This document shows, piece after piece, positions 18,474 to 28,252 of a DNA stretch of 64,000 nucleotides. The position numbers and the translations under genes are program-made. This stretch comes from Bacteroidota bacterium (lineage in GTDB: Bacteria; Bacteroidota; Ignavibacteria; Kapaibacteriales; UBA2268), in the NCBI GenBank assembly GCA_021780815.1, contig JAJXYC010000013.1:248001-312000 (forward strand), read 5' to 3'. Below the pieces are notes generated by a model. That model was not told the DNA's origin and made no database searches. It saw nothing but the letters and a program-made list of their open reading frames with translations. The stretch's first letter is position 1. Every line of letters begins with the position of its first letter.

Positions 18474-20600
18474 ATGTTCAACAAAATTTTTCCGTTTATT
18501 TTGCTATCAATGTTGATTTTTTCAGGCTGTAAAGAAGCAAATGAAAAATTAAGCAGAGCAAACAAAGTTAATCAAGTTTTGCATAATTTAACACCTACCG
18601 ATGTTTATTCTATGCAAAGAATTTCTGAGATGCGAATTTCGCCAGATGGTAAATGGGTCGTTTATGTGGTTGCAACTCCATCAATTGAAGATAATAAGTT
18701 GTATAGAGATTTATGGGTGACTTCTATTGATGGTAACATAAATTATAGATTAACAGAAACTCCAGAGCAGGAAATGAGTCCGATTTGGTCACCTGATTCT
18801 AAACAAATTGCATTTATTTCTAATAAAACAGGGATTTTTCAAGTTTACACAATGGATTTTCCTAAGGGAACGCCAAAGCAATTAACCAATATGGACGAAG
18901 ATGTGTCTAATATTTTGTGGTCTCCTGATGGTAAACATATATCTTTCACTTGTGATGTGAAACTACACAAAACAATTAACGAAAAATATCCGCAATATCC
19001 GAAAGCAAATGTACGGGTTTATCATTCTTTGCCAATTAGGCATTGGGATGAATGGACTGATGAAAAATTTATGCATCCTTTTATTATTCCTGTTCAAGGT
19101 GGGAACCCTGTTGATTTAGTGCCAGATGAAGATGTAGATACACCTTTGAAACCGTTTGATGGTGTTGAAAGTTTTTGTTGGTCGCCTGATAGCAAATATT
19201 TTGCTTATACAGCTAAAAAAGATAGTGATTATGCGATAAATACAAATTCAGATATTTACATTGTTGATTTAAATAATATATGTAAATGCACACAAGAAAA
19301 GCCTTGTCAAGCAAATTCCTCTGCAAAATGTTTTACGACAGAAAATTTAACAGCAGGAATGCCTGGTTACGATAAAGTTCCAAGTTATTCACCCGATGGC
19401 AAATGGATTGCTTTTGCAAGTCAACAAAGAGCAGGTTTTGAATCCGATAAAATCCGTATAATGCTTTATAACCGTTTAACAAAAGAAATGACTGAATTAA
19501 CTCAAAATTTAGACCAATGGGTAGAAGAATATGTCTGGTCACCTGATAGCAAAAAAATATATGCTGTTGCTACTGATTCGGGAGTAAATGGTTTATTTGC
19601 CCTTGATATTGAAACTAAATATTGGACACGTCTTTCAAAAGGTTTTTGGAATTACGGTGGAGGATTAGATATTACAAAAGATGGTAAAACATTAATATTT
19701 GGTAAAACTAATGTAAATAATCCGTTAGAAATTTATTCAATGAATTTAGCTACAGGTAAAGAAACAAAATTAACGCATTTAAATGATGAAGTTTTAAAAT
19801 ATATTAGACCAGTAAAAGTTGAATCTCGTTGGTTTGCAGCCGAAGATGGTAAAAAGATTCAATCTTGGGTAATTTATCCACCAGATTTTGATAGTACCAA
19901 AAAATATCCAATGATATTATTTTGTCAAGGCGGACCACAAAGTATGGTAAGTCCAGACTTCCATTATCGTTGGAACTTTAATGCCTTTGCTTCGCACGGA
20001 TATATTTTGCTTGCACCAAATAGACGTGGATTGCCTGGATTTGGGCAAGATTGGAATGATGCCATTAGTCAAGATTGGGGTGGTAAAGCTATGAGTGATT
20101 TGTTATCGGTTACTGACCAATTTTCAGAAGAACCTTATGTGGACAAAGATGAACGAGCTGCTATTGGAGCAAGTGCTGGTGGATATGCCGTTTATTGGTT
20201 AGAAGGTCATCACCAAAATAGATTTAAAGCATTTGTGGCTCACGGTGGTTTATTCGATATTGTTAGTGAATATGGTTCAACTGAAGAATTATTCTTTCCA
20301 AATTGGGAATTCGGCGGTCCTTATTGGATTCCTAAAAACCGTGAAAATATGGAAAAAAATTCACCACACAATTATGTAGAAAATTGGAACACTCCAATTT
20401 TAATTTCAACGGGTGAACATGATTTCCGTGTTCCTTATACTCAAAGTTTGGAAGCGTTTACAGCGGCTCAATTGAAAAAAATTCCTTCTGAAATTATTAT
20501 TTTCCCAAATGAAACTCATTTTATTTCCCATCCACAGGAATTTTTATTATGGTCATCGGAAGTTTTCAATTTCTTAGATAAATATACTATTAAAAAATAA
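18474..20600 (+). CDS. Exported S9-family prolyl oligopeptidase (DPP/acylaminoacyl-peptidase type)
   Basis: This is an exported serine peptidase that trims peptides. The signal ends in a lipobox (LIFSGC, Cys about 19). Residues of about 45-440 form a beta-propeller of PD40-type repeats (SPDGKWVVYV, SPDSKQIAFIS, SPDGKHISFTC and others). The alpha/beta-hydrolase domain has nucleophile GASAGGYAVYW (Ser about 565), acid GEHDFRVPYT and His FPNETHFISHP. 708 aa is normal for the family. A strong hairpin terminator follows 49 nt downstream. A TAATTTTG box (18425-18432) lies about 40 nt before the start. Confidence 0.93.
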   Translation: MFNKIFPFILLSMLIFSGCKEANEKLSRANKVNQVLHNLTPTDVYSMQRISEMRISPDGKWVVYVVATPSIEDNKLYRDLWVTSIDGNINYRLTETPEQEMSPIWSPDSKQIAFISNKTGIFQVYTMDFPKGTPKQLTNMDEDVSNILWSPDGKHISFTCDVKLHKTINEKYPQYPKANVRVYHSLPIRHWDEWTDEKFMHPFIIPVQGGNPVDLVPDEDVDTPLKPFDGVESFCWSPDSKYFAYTAKKDSDYAINTNSDIYIVDLNNICKCTQEKPCQANSSAKCFTTENLTAGMPGYDKVPSYSPDGKWIAFASQQRAGFESDKIRIMLYNRLTKEMTELTQNLDQWVEEYVWSPDSKKIYAVATDSGVNGLFALDIETKYWTRLSKGFWNYGGGLDITKDGKTLIFGKTNVNNPLEIYSMNLATGKETKLTHLNDEVLKYIRPVKVESRWFAAEDGKKIQSWVIYPPDFDSTKKYPMILFCQGGPQSMVSPDFHYRWNFNAFASHGYILLAPNRRGLPGFGQDWNDAISQDWGGKAMSDLLSVTDQFSEEPYVDKDERAAIGASAGGYAVYWLEGHHQNRFKAFVAHGGLFDIVSEYGSTEELFFPNWEFGGPYWIPKNRENMEKNSPHNYVENWNTPILISTGEHDFRVPYTQSLEAFTAAQLKKIPSEIIIFPNETHFISHPQEFLLWSSEVFNFLDKYTIKK

Positions 20601-20648
20601 AATGATAAATTTAAGTCATTTGCAAAATAATTATTTTTGTTGATAGTC

Positions 20649-20682
20649 AAAAGGAATGGAAAAGAATTTCCATTCCTTTTTT
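20649..20682 (+). terminator. Rho-independent terminator after the S9 peptidase gene
   Basis: A perfect 14-bp inverted repeat (20649-20662 with 20667-20680) with a 4-nt AGAA loop is followed by T residues. Flanking A and T runs mean it could also work on the opposite strand. Confidence 0.85.
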
Positions 20683-20698
20683 GATATAATTGGGGATT

Positions 20699-21172
20699 AT
20701 GAAAAATTATTTAATTTTTTTTTTAATTTTAATGTTTTTCACCTCTTGTGATTCAGGTTTAAAGCCTGAAATTTCACAGACAAGTTATGTTAATGGAGTT
20801 ATTCATTATATTAATCCAATTAAGGATTGGCCCCCTGCTGATTCTTTAAAAGATTTACGAGTAGTGGCTTTTAAACATTTTCCACCTACAAATGTTGTGC
20901 AAGAAGTTTTACAAGGGAATGCTTACTACACTATGCAAACTCTTCCTTTTTTTGTTGATTCATCTAATTTCTCTTTGGAAATCAAAGATGCCCCAGTGGA
21001 ATTAAAATATATTGCAGTTGTTCAACAATTTGGTGGATTACTTGATTGGCGTGTGGTTGGACTTTATTCTCAAACTAAAGATTCTGCTACATATTTATTA
21101 GTTGAAAACGGGAAAACTTATTTTATTGATATTACTGTGGATTTTAATAATTTACCCAAACAACCTTTCTGA
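20699..21172 (+). CDS. Small lipoprotein encoded upstream of a TonB-dependent receptor
   Basis: ATG 20699 begins MKNYLIFFLILMFFTSC, a short lipoprotein signal; a TTG three codons upstream is a weaker start. The 158-aa product has a beta-rich mature part (VNGVIHYINPIKDWP, LKDLRVVAFKHFPP). It is only 6 nt from the TonB-dependent receptor gene, so the two are probably co-expressed. It may be a surface or periplasmic partner of that receptor, by context only. I recognise no family. Confidence 0.7.
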   Translation: MKNYLIFFLILMFFTSCDSGLKPEISQTSYVNGVIHYINPIKDWPPADSLKDLRVVAFKHFPPTNVVQEVLQGNAYYTMQTLPFFVDSSNFSLEIKDAPVELKYIAVVQQFGGLLDWRVVGLYSQTKDSATYLLVENGKTYFIDITVDFNNLPKQPF

Positions 21173-21178
21173 GAAACG

Positions 21179-23389
21179 ATGATGAATTTATTTAAATTAT
21201 ATTTTCTTTCTTTAATTTTAGTATTTATTTTAAATAATAATGCTTTGTTTTGCAAGCAAAATAAATACACTATATCAGGAAATATAGTAGATTCAACTAA
21301 TGCACAAAATATAAGTGGAGCAACAGTTCGTTTAGATAGAACAGGGTTTGGTGCTATTGCAAACCGAAATGGGGAATTTACTTTATCGCAACTTCCACAG
21401 GGGAATTATACACTAATTTGCTCAATGATTGGCTATGAAACAAAAAAAATTAGTCTGGCTAATTTAGATTCAAACATACATTTGATGATTTTATTAAATC
21501 CTAAAATTTTTAAAACAGAAGATATCATAATTTCAGCTAATAGGAGATTGCAAAACATTCAAGAGGTAACAAGTTCTTCATTGGTACTTTCACAGAATGA
21601 ATTTATTAATAATTCTCAACTTAATTTTGAGCAAGTTTTAAAAAAGGTTCCCGGTTTAGAAGTATATGATGAAAATGTTAGCATCAGAGGTTCAGATGGT
21701 TTTGACTTTGGTCTTGGAACAAGAACTTTGATGATGATTGATGGAATTCCACTTCTTTCAGGAGATAATGGGGATATGAAATTTGATTTTGTTCCTGTTA
21801 CAGAAATTGAAAGAGTTGAAGTGGTTAAAGGTGAAGGTTCTGCTTTGTATGGAACAAGTGCAATAGGTGGTGTGATAAATTTAGTTTCTTCTGATATTAA
21901 AACAGATTGGCATTGTTTTGTAAGTACTTTTAGCGGGATATACACAAAGCCAAGATACCAAGAATGGGATTATTCAAATAGTTTAACTACGAAAAATACT
22001 ATTCAAGCAGGTTTTTCTAACGGTTCTGGAAAGTTTTCTGCAATTTTGTCAGGAAATGTTTCAAAAGATGAAGGGTACCGTTCTTACAATGATAGCAAGG
22101 ATTTTGGTCTGTTTGCAAAAATGAAATATGCTTTTTCGGAAGCAAGCGATTTGAATATGTATATTATTCAAAATGCGACAAATCAAGCAGATTGGGTATA
22201 TTGGAATAGTTTGGATAGTGCCACAAAACCTCATGCAAATACTAATACTTCAATTAGATTACAAAGTAATAAAGCTCTTGTAGCTTTGCTTTACAACCAA
22301 ATATTAAGCAACAATACTTTTCTTAATTTTAAATCAAGTTTGTTCTATACTCAATTTTACAACACATATCCTACAAATGCTGCTGATTATCGCCAATCCG
22401 ACGCTTTTCAAAATTTTAATGATATGCAAATTACTACTTCTTTTGGGAATTATACTTTAACATCGGGTTTGAGCTTTTCAAATAATAATGTTAATTCGCT
22501 TTCTTATGGATTGAGAAATCAAAAGATATTTGCAATGTATTCACAAATTGAAAGTAAATTTAATTCAAATCTAATTACCACCCTTGGATTAAGGTATGAT
22601 TACGAAAAAGTATTGACTGCAAATAGCAATGCTGAATTTTCTCCAAAATTTGGTTTAAATTATAAAGTGAACGATAATTTAAATTTACGAGCTTCCGTAG
22701 GAAAAGGATTTAGAGCACCGTCAATTAGCGAAAGATTTGCAAATATTTCCTATCAAGGTTTCTCTGTCCAGGAAAATTTAAATTTAAAACCAGAAACAAG
22801 TATTGGAGGTGAAGTTGGATTTAGTTATCATAACGAAGATTTCTTTTTGCCTTTTGAAACTGATGTATCAGGTTTTATTAATAATTTTCAAAATTTGATT
22901 GAAGCTACTTTTTCTTCGCAAGATTATTCCGTTATTATGTTTCAAAATGCTACTTCTGCAAGAATTACAGGTGTAGATTTATCTTTGAATTTTCTTTTGC
23001 AGAAAAATTTATTTTTGAATATTGCAACAACTTATATTGACCCGATTGACCTGACTTTGCATCAGACTTTAAAATATAGGTCTAAGTTTAGTGCGAAAAC
23101 TTCAATTGATTATAGTTACAGTATTTTTTCCTTTGATTTAAGCTACCGATATTCTAGTAAAGTGGAAAATATTGATGAACAAATTATGTTGCAAATTAAA
23201 GATGCACAATCAAGAGTGCCGATTCACGTTGTAGATTGTTCTCTATCAGCAAATTTAGCTAAATTTGTAAATACGAATTTACAAGTTTCATTTAATGTGT
23301 ATAATCTTTTGGATTATTATTACACTTATATGCCAGGTAATTTAGGTCCGACAAGATTGCTCGGCTTATCATTAAATTGGAAAATATAA
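21179..23389 (+). CDS. TonB-dependent outer-membrane receptor with carboxypeptidase-regulatory-like N-domain
   Basis: This is a predicted outer-membrane active transporter. A signal peptide (about 1-25) precedes a CarboxypepD_reg-like domain of about residues 32-110 (YTISGNIVDSTNAQNISGA). The plug (about 115-240) includes VPGLEVYDENVSIRG and EVVKGEGSALYGTSAIGGVI, and a beta-barrel runs to the C-terminus (LGLSLNWKI, aromatic/hydrophobic end strand). At 736 aa it is close to vitamin B12/siderophore receptors in size, but the ligand cannot be told. It forms a tight cluster with a preceding lipoprotein and a following M50-like membrane protein (13 nt). Confidence 0.92.
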   Translation: MMNLFKLYFLSLILVFILNNNALFCKQNKYTISGNIVDSTNAQNISGATVRLDRTGFGAIANRNGEFTLSQLPQGNYTLICSMIGYETKKISLANLDSNIHLMILLNPKIFKTEDIIISANRRLQNIQEVTSSSLVLSQNEFINNSQLNFEQVLKKVPGLEVYDENVSIRGSDGFDFGLGTRTLMMIDGIPLLSGDNGDMKFDFVPVTEIERVEVVKGEGSALYGTSAIGGVINLVSSDIKTDWHCFVSTFSGIYTKPRYQEWDYSNSLTTKNTIQAGFSNGSGKFSAILSGNVSKDEGYRSYNDSKDFGLFAKMKYAFSEASDLNMYIIQNATNQADWVYWNSLDSATKPHANTNTSIRLQSNKALVALLYNQILSNNTFLNFKSSLFYTQFYNTYPTNAADYRQSDAFQNFNDMQITTSFGNYTLTSGLSFSNNNVNSLSYGLRNQKIFAMYSQIESKFNSNLITTLGLRYDYEKVLTANSNAEFSPKFGLNYKVNDNLNLRASVGKGFRAPSISERFANISYQGFSVQENLNLKPETSIGGEVGFSYHNEDFFLPFETDVSGFINNFQNLIEATFSSQDYSVIMFQNATSARITGVDLSLNFLLQKNLFLNIATTYIDPIDLTLHQTLKYRSKFSAKTSIDYSYSIFSFDLSYRYSSKVENIDEQIMLQIKDAQSRVPIHVVDCSLSANLAKFVNTNLQVSFNVYNLLDYYYTYMPGNLGPTRLLGLSLNWKI

Positions 23390-23402
23390 TAATGAAGTAA
23401 TT

Positions 23403-24152
23403 ATGGAAAATCAAATTAATATCCATCAACAAAATCAAATTACTCAAATTGATAAAGATAAAAATTTAATTTGGGTACTTTTATTTGGGGTTATTACAGC
23501 AGTAATGTGGCAATTTGAAACAGGTAGATATATTCTTTACCCATTCACGATTTTAGGAACTTGGTTTCATGAAATGTCTCACGGACTAACTGCACTTCTT
23601 CTGGGGGGAACTTTTCAAAAGCTTGATTTAAATTTAGATGGTTCTGGTGTAGCCTATTTTTATGGTAATTTGTTTTTAGGGAGAATAGGAAATGCTATTG
23701 TTGCCGCCGCTGGACCACTGGGACCCGCTATGTTTGGAAGTCTTATGATTATTTCATCTAAAAATCCAAAAACTACTAAGTTCTTTTTATCTTTTCTCGT
23801 GATTTTAATGTTGCTGTCAATCATAATTTGGATAAGAACGATTTTTGGTGCGATTATTATTGCATTGTTTGGCGTAACTTTATTATTAATTTTATTAAAA
23901 ACAAATTTACAATTCCAAAAACGAACTTTGCAATTTCTTGGAATTGAAGCAATATTGAGTTTATTTTTGTCAATCAGCTATTTATTTTCTAATGGAGGTG
24001 TTGTAAATGGTAAACAATATTATTCAGATACTTATGTAATTCAAGAAGCACTTTTTTTGCCATATTGGTTTTGGGGTGGAATAATATTGATTATCTCTAT
24101 TTTTTTCTTAATTTTAAGTTTTAAAAAGGTGCTAATTTCAAAGAAAATATAA
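23403..24152 (+). CDS. M50-like integral membrane metallopeptidase family protein
   Basis: This is a polytopic inner-membrane protein with the zinc motif WFHEMSHGLTAL (HExxH, about residues 59-63) inside a membrane-adjacent helix, as in site-2-type M50/M50B-like peptidases. About five further hydrophobic helices follow. A glycine/alanine-rich AAAGPLGPAMFGSL segment resembles the second conserved region, although the usual NxxPxxxLDG aspartate is not obvious, so proteolysis is not certain. Its 13-nt spacing from the TonB receptor suggests one operon. Confidence 0.75.
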   Translation: MENQINIHQQNQITQIDKDKNLIWVLLFGVITAVMWQFETGRYILYPFTILGTWFHEMSHGLTALLLGGTFQKLDLNLDGSGVAYFYGNLFLGRIGNAIVAAAGPLGPAMFGSLMIISSKNPKTTKFFLSFLVILMLLSIIIWIRTIFGAIIIALFGVTLLLILLKTNLQFQKRTLQFLGIEAILSLFLSISYLFSNGGVVNGKQYYSDTYVIQEALFLPYWFWGGIILIISIFFLILSFKKVLISKKI

Positions 24153-24198
24153 AAATTGAGTAAAATATTACACATCAATAGACAAAAAAGCAAAAATG

Positions 24199-24231
24199 TA
24201 TAATATTATGTATAATAAATATTATATTTTT
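24199..24231 (+). terminator. Possible AT-only hairpin terminator after the M50-like gene
   Basis: A 9-bp perfect inverted repeat TATAATATT / AATATTATA (24199-24207, 24218-24226) is followed by five T residues. It lies about 45 nt past the stop codon. The all-AT stem would be weak and could be a chance feature of AT-rich DNA. Confidence 0.25.
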
Positions 24232-24319
24232 CGTTTTTTTTCATTGATTTTTGAAGAATTTTTATTAATTTTAGAATTTGGAAAAAGTGAAAATTATTAA
24301 TTTAATATGTAGGTTTTAT

Positions 24320-27300
24320 ATGAAAAAATTATTGACAAAAACAAGTCTAATCTTATTGTTTGCAATTGCATTTGGAATAAGTTCTTATGCACAAACAAAC
24401 CCTACACCTTATGACTTGTCCACAGGTGATTACACTCTATCGCAATGGAACAGTACTAATTCGGCAGGAACTTATCCGACAGGTATGATGTTCCATGCAA
24501 ACTCAACGTCTGACCCTGGAATTACAGCTGCATTTGATAAAGATTGGACAGCTGCATATAATTTAACTTCTGCTTCACGTTTTGAAGGACGTAATGCAGA
24601 TGGAATTGGATTTGTAAATACTGGTAGCACCAATTCAGGCCAAGGTTGGGTAGGCGAAGCTGTTTTAGCATTTAAAACAACAAATCGCACACAAATAAAA
24701 GTTTCTTGGACTGGTGGCTTTGTTGATATACTTGGTACTTCTTCAAGGCAATATGCTATTCGTATGCAATACCGCATAGGTTCTACTGGTTCTTGGAATG
24801 ATATTTATGATGCAAATAATAATCTTGTTGAATATCAAAATACTGATTATTTAACAATGGGTTCTTCTACTCCTGCATCAGCAGTATCTTTTACTAACAT
24901 TGTATTGCCAAGTTCTTTGGAAAATCAATCACTTGTTCAAATCCGTTGGGTTTATTACCAAAAAGTTAGTGGTGGTGGAAATAGACCAAGATATAAACTT
25001 GATGATATTACAGTTGCAAGCCAATCTTTAATTGGAAATCCTACTAAACTTAGTGTTTCAAGTGTAGTTCCTGTTAATCCAATGGTTAATATTCCTTTTT
25101 CAGTTACTTTGCGTTCAACTGACGACAATGGAATACCTAAATATGTTAATTCAAATACAACAGTAAAGGTTTCTTTGTATTATGGAAATGGAACTCTTGC
25201 TGGAACTATGCAACAAACAATACTTGCGGGTACAAACTCTGTCATTTTTAATGATTTAAAGTATTCAAAAGCAGAAGGTATGCAACTTAAATTTGAAGTG
25301 GTTTCCGGCGATGCTTTAAGTTATTATAAAGAAGGTTTATATGTAAAAGATGCTCCAACAGTTGCAAAATTAGTAAACCTTTATCCAAAAGGTTTTATTG
25401 GAGTTGTACATCATACATTTTCCGTCCAAACACAGAATGCAGATGGAACTCCAAATCAATATTATGACAATATGCCAATTTCTTTAACAGTACTTTCTGG
25501 ACCAAGTGCATTAATAGGAACAACTACTCCAAAAGCTGTAGCAGGTGTTGCAACTTTTAATGATATAATATTCCCAGTTTCTGGAACTTATGTATTATCT
25601 GCTTCGGTACCAGGAATGACTAATCCACAAAGTGTAACTGTCGTAGTAAATAATATCCCTATATTTACCGATATTATTGTTCCTCAATATGTTAAAGGAG
25701 ATGGCAGTTTCTTACCAGCAGGAAATGGCAGAATGCCTCAATATGCTTTAGTCAAATTTGATGGATTAGTAGAAAATACTGTTTATACTTATATAACATC
25801 AAATGTATTACCTACTGAAACTACTGACCCTAATAATTTTGGTGCAGGAAATAATATTTATTATGATTATGCAAGTGATTCATATTTGTATACTTCTGCG
25901 GCAGTGAATTTAGCCGATCCAATGAATCGTTCTACATTCAAAACTGGTCCTGGTGAAACTTCTAAAACAATTTGGGTAAACATTGTTCCTACAACAAACT
26001 CCCGCTTTAATGTAGGTAATACTTTAAATTGGCTTGTTCAACTTGGAAATGAATTTGGTGAAAAAATCAGCAGAAATATTTCAGTACAAACATCATTATC
26101 AGAACGTTTTGGTACTACATCAACTGACGTTACTGGAATTTATGATCCAAATAGCCGTTTAAATCCAAAAGATTATTTAGTATTTTATGATGCTAATGGC
26201 AATCCTCTGACTGCAACAATTATCCAAGATGACGGTGCGACATTAATTACTCCTGGTTTTCCTCATCAAAGTCCTGCTTACTTTGCTGATTTGGACAATG
26301 TTAATTCAGCATGGGGAACTTTTGTCCCGAATAACTTACCAAATGGAATAACAAAAATTGCATTATTTGATAAAAATGGTACACAAAAATTTGTTTGGAC
26401 AGATGATGATGCTATTTGGGCTGGTGTAGATACACATAATCCAAGTCAAGGTTCACAAGGATTTGCTTTCTATACTCCTTATGTAAAATTCTTAAATTTA
26501 AGTGATTATTCTGAAATTTGCAATGATGGAGACTTTGATTTTACTTGGGATTACAATGGAGTAGAAACTGTGTCTATTGAAGTTTCACTTGATGGTGGTG
26601 CAAATTGGCAAACTATTGTTGCTGGTTATCCAGCAAGCGAAGGACATTTTACTTGGATGGTACAAAGAACAACTTATGCTGGGAAAGATTTACAATTTAG
26701 AATATTTTCAGATGAACACCCATTTGTTGTTAATGTTGCAAGCAATGTAAGAATATTTGATACTCCAATCATTGACCATAGCACAAAGAGCGATGTCTAT
26801 TGCCAAAATTCAGAAGTAACACTTGAAGTAGTTGCAACAGGTTCAGACTTAAATTATCAATGGTATCGTGATGGTGTATTAATTCCTGGTGCGACTTTAC
26901 CTTATCTTTATTTTGCAAATATTGATTATTCTAATACTGGTATTTATTATTGTATTGTTTCGGGCTCAAAAAATGCTTATGGTGATTCAAGATGTAAATC
27001 AGTACAAACTGATGATATAGTGGTTTATGTTGCACGTCCTACTTCTATTGCTAAACAACCTCAACCATTCTTTGTAAATCTTGGTGGTCAAGCTTACTTT
27101 GAAGTTGATGCATCTGCAAATGGATTGCCTCCAAATTATATATTTAAATACCAATGGTATGCTAATGGTGTTGCAATGCAAGATGGCAATAGAATTCAAG
27201 GTACTCAATCAAGAAGACTTGTATTTAATCAAGTACAAGCTTCCGATTTAACTAAACAATATTCTTGTACAGTTTCTGCACTTTGTGGAACTGCAACGAC

Positions 27301-28171
27301 TAACAATATTATGCTCGGGAAAGCTGATGTTGCTATTACGACTCAACCTAAAGACCAACGTGTTTGTGAAGGTACTGATGTTACTCTTACTGCAACTGTC
27401 CAAAATGACAATAATTATAATCTTGCTTATTATTGGATGAAAGGTAATTACAGATTAACAGACAACAATAAAATATCTGGTGCAAATACTCCAACATTAA
27501 CTATTTTAAATACTGATGTTTCTGACCTTCAAAACTATAGCTTAGTTGTTGATATTCTTGATAAAGGTTATCAAATTTATTCCAATGCCGCTTCTGTTTA
27601 TGTTGTTACTAAACCGGTAATTGCAAATCAATCAACTGATATAAATACAGTGGAAGGGGCTAAATTCTCTTTGTTTGTTAATGTTAATAGCACTACTAAT
27701 GTTCAAACTGTAAAATGGACTAAAGATGGCGTAGATTTAACCGATTCAAATTCAACAACTTTGTCATTTAACTATGCTGAACTTACTGATGCAGGTACTT
27801 ATGTTTGTACAGTTACAAATGAATGTGGTGAGATTTCTTCAAAACCAATTGTTGTAACAGTTACTCCGAAAGGTATCCAAAGTGTTGAAGAAATTGTTGC
27901 TGGTGATGTAATGCTTTCTCAACCTGTACCAAATCCAACAAGTAATTCTGCGAAAGTTACATTTAGTGTTCCTGCTTACACTAACGTTAATATTACTTTA
28001 ACTGATTTGTATGGAAACACAATTACAACACTTGAAAATGCAAATTATGCTGCTGGTGCTTATGACATCACAATTAATGCTAATAGTTTGAAATTAACAA
28101 GTGGTGTGTACTTCATCAATTTATCTACTAAATTTGGTGTTACTACACAGAAATTAATCATTATTCAATAG
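24320..28171 (+). CDS. Large secreted Ig-repeat protein with C-terminal T9SS type A sorting domain
   Basis: The 1283-residue product starts with a Sec signal (MKKLLTKTSLILLF...SSYAQ). Its N-terminal region of about 30-240 resembles a jelly-roll/lectin-like domain, and several beta-sandwich segments follow. In the C-terminal third at least four Ig-like repeats are visible, each with a Trp and a C-terminal YxC or similar (YQWYRDGVLIPGA, YQWYANGVAMQD, YYWMKGNYRL, VKWTKDGVDLTD). The last 80 residues form a type A sorting domain (SQPVPNPTSNSAKVTFSV, then GAYDITINANSLKLTSGVYF). This predicts export by the type IX system and cell-surface attachment or release. I choose ATG 24320 over the longer frame start at 24278 because the signal peptide begins there. 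Confidence 0.9.
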   Translation: MKKLLTKTSLILLFAIAFGISSYAQTNPTPYDLSTGDYTLSQWNSTNSAGTYPTGMMFHANSTSDPGITAAFDKDWTAAYNLTSASRFEGRNADGIGFVNTGSTNSGQGWVGEAVLAFKTTNRTQIKVSWTGGFVDILGTSSRQYAIRMQYRIGSTGSWNDIYDANNNLVEYQNTDYLTMGSSTPASAVSFTNIVLPSSLENQSLVQIRWVYYQKVSGGGNRPRYKLDDITVASQSLIGNPTKLSVSSVVPVNPMVNIPFSVTLRSTDDNGIPKYVNSNTTVKVSLYYGNGTLAGTMQQTILAGTNSVIFNDLKYSKAEGMQLKFEVVSGDALSYYKEGLYVKDAPTVAKLVNLYPKGFIGVVHHTFSVQTQNADGTPNQYYDNMPISLTVLSGPSALIGTTTPKAVAGVATFNDIIFPVSGTYVLSASVPGMTNPQSVTVVVNNIPIFTDIIVPQYVKGDGSFLPAGNGRMPQYALVKFDGLVENTVYTYITSNVLPTETTDPNNFGAGNNIYYDYASDSYLYTSAAVNLADPMNRSTFKTGPGETSKTIWVNIVPTTNSRFNVGNTLNWLVQLGNEFGEKISRNISVQTSLSERFGTTSTDVTGIYDPNSRLNPKDYLVFYDANGNPLTATIIQDDGATLITPGFPHQSPAYFADLDNVNSAWGTFVPNNLPNGITKIALFDKNGTQKFVWTDDDAIWAGVDTHNPSQGSQGFAFYTPYVKFLNLSDYSEICNDGDFDFTWDYNGVETVSIEVSLDGGANWQTIVAGYPASEGHFTWMVQRTTYAGKDLQFRIFSDEHPFVVNVASNVRIFDTPIIDHSTKSDVYCQNSEVTLEVVATGSDLNYQWYRDGVLIPGATLPYLYFANIDYSNTGIYYCIVSGSKNAYGDSRCKSVQTDDIVVYVARPTSIAKQPQPFFVNLGGQAYFEVDASANGLPPNYIFKYQWYANGVAMQDGNRIQGTQSRRLVFNQVQASDLTKQYSCTVSALCGTATTNNIMLGKADVAITTQPKDQRVCEGTDVTLTATVQNDNNYNLAYYWMKGNYRLTDNNKISGANTPTLTILNTDVSDLQNYSLVVDILDKGYQIYSNAASVYVVTKPVIANQSTDINTVEGAKFSLFVNVNSTTNVQTVKWTKDGVDLTDSNSTTLSFNYAELTDAGTYVCTVTNECGEISSKPIVVTVTPKGIQSVEEIVAGDVMLSQPVPNPTSNSAKVTFSVPAYTNVNITLTDLYGNTITTLENANYAAGAYDITINANSLKLTSGVYFINLSTKFGVTTQKLIIIQ

Positions 28172-28191
28172 TTTGAATTTCATTCAAAATT

Positions 28192-28218
28192 AAAAGGCTG
28201 CTTTATGCAGCCTTTTTT
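28192..28218 (+). terminator. Rho-independent terminator after the T9SS protein gene
   Basis: A 10-bp perfect stem AAAAGGCTGC / GCAGCCTTTT (28192-28201, 28207-28216) with a TTTAT loop and a T tract lies 20 nt past the stop codon. It also serves the facing histidine kinase gene's end. Confidence 0.88.
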
Positions 28219-28252
28219 GTTTTATTTTTTTAACAGATTAGCAGAGGGACAA

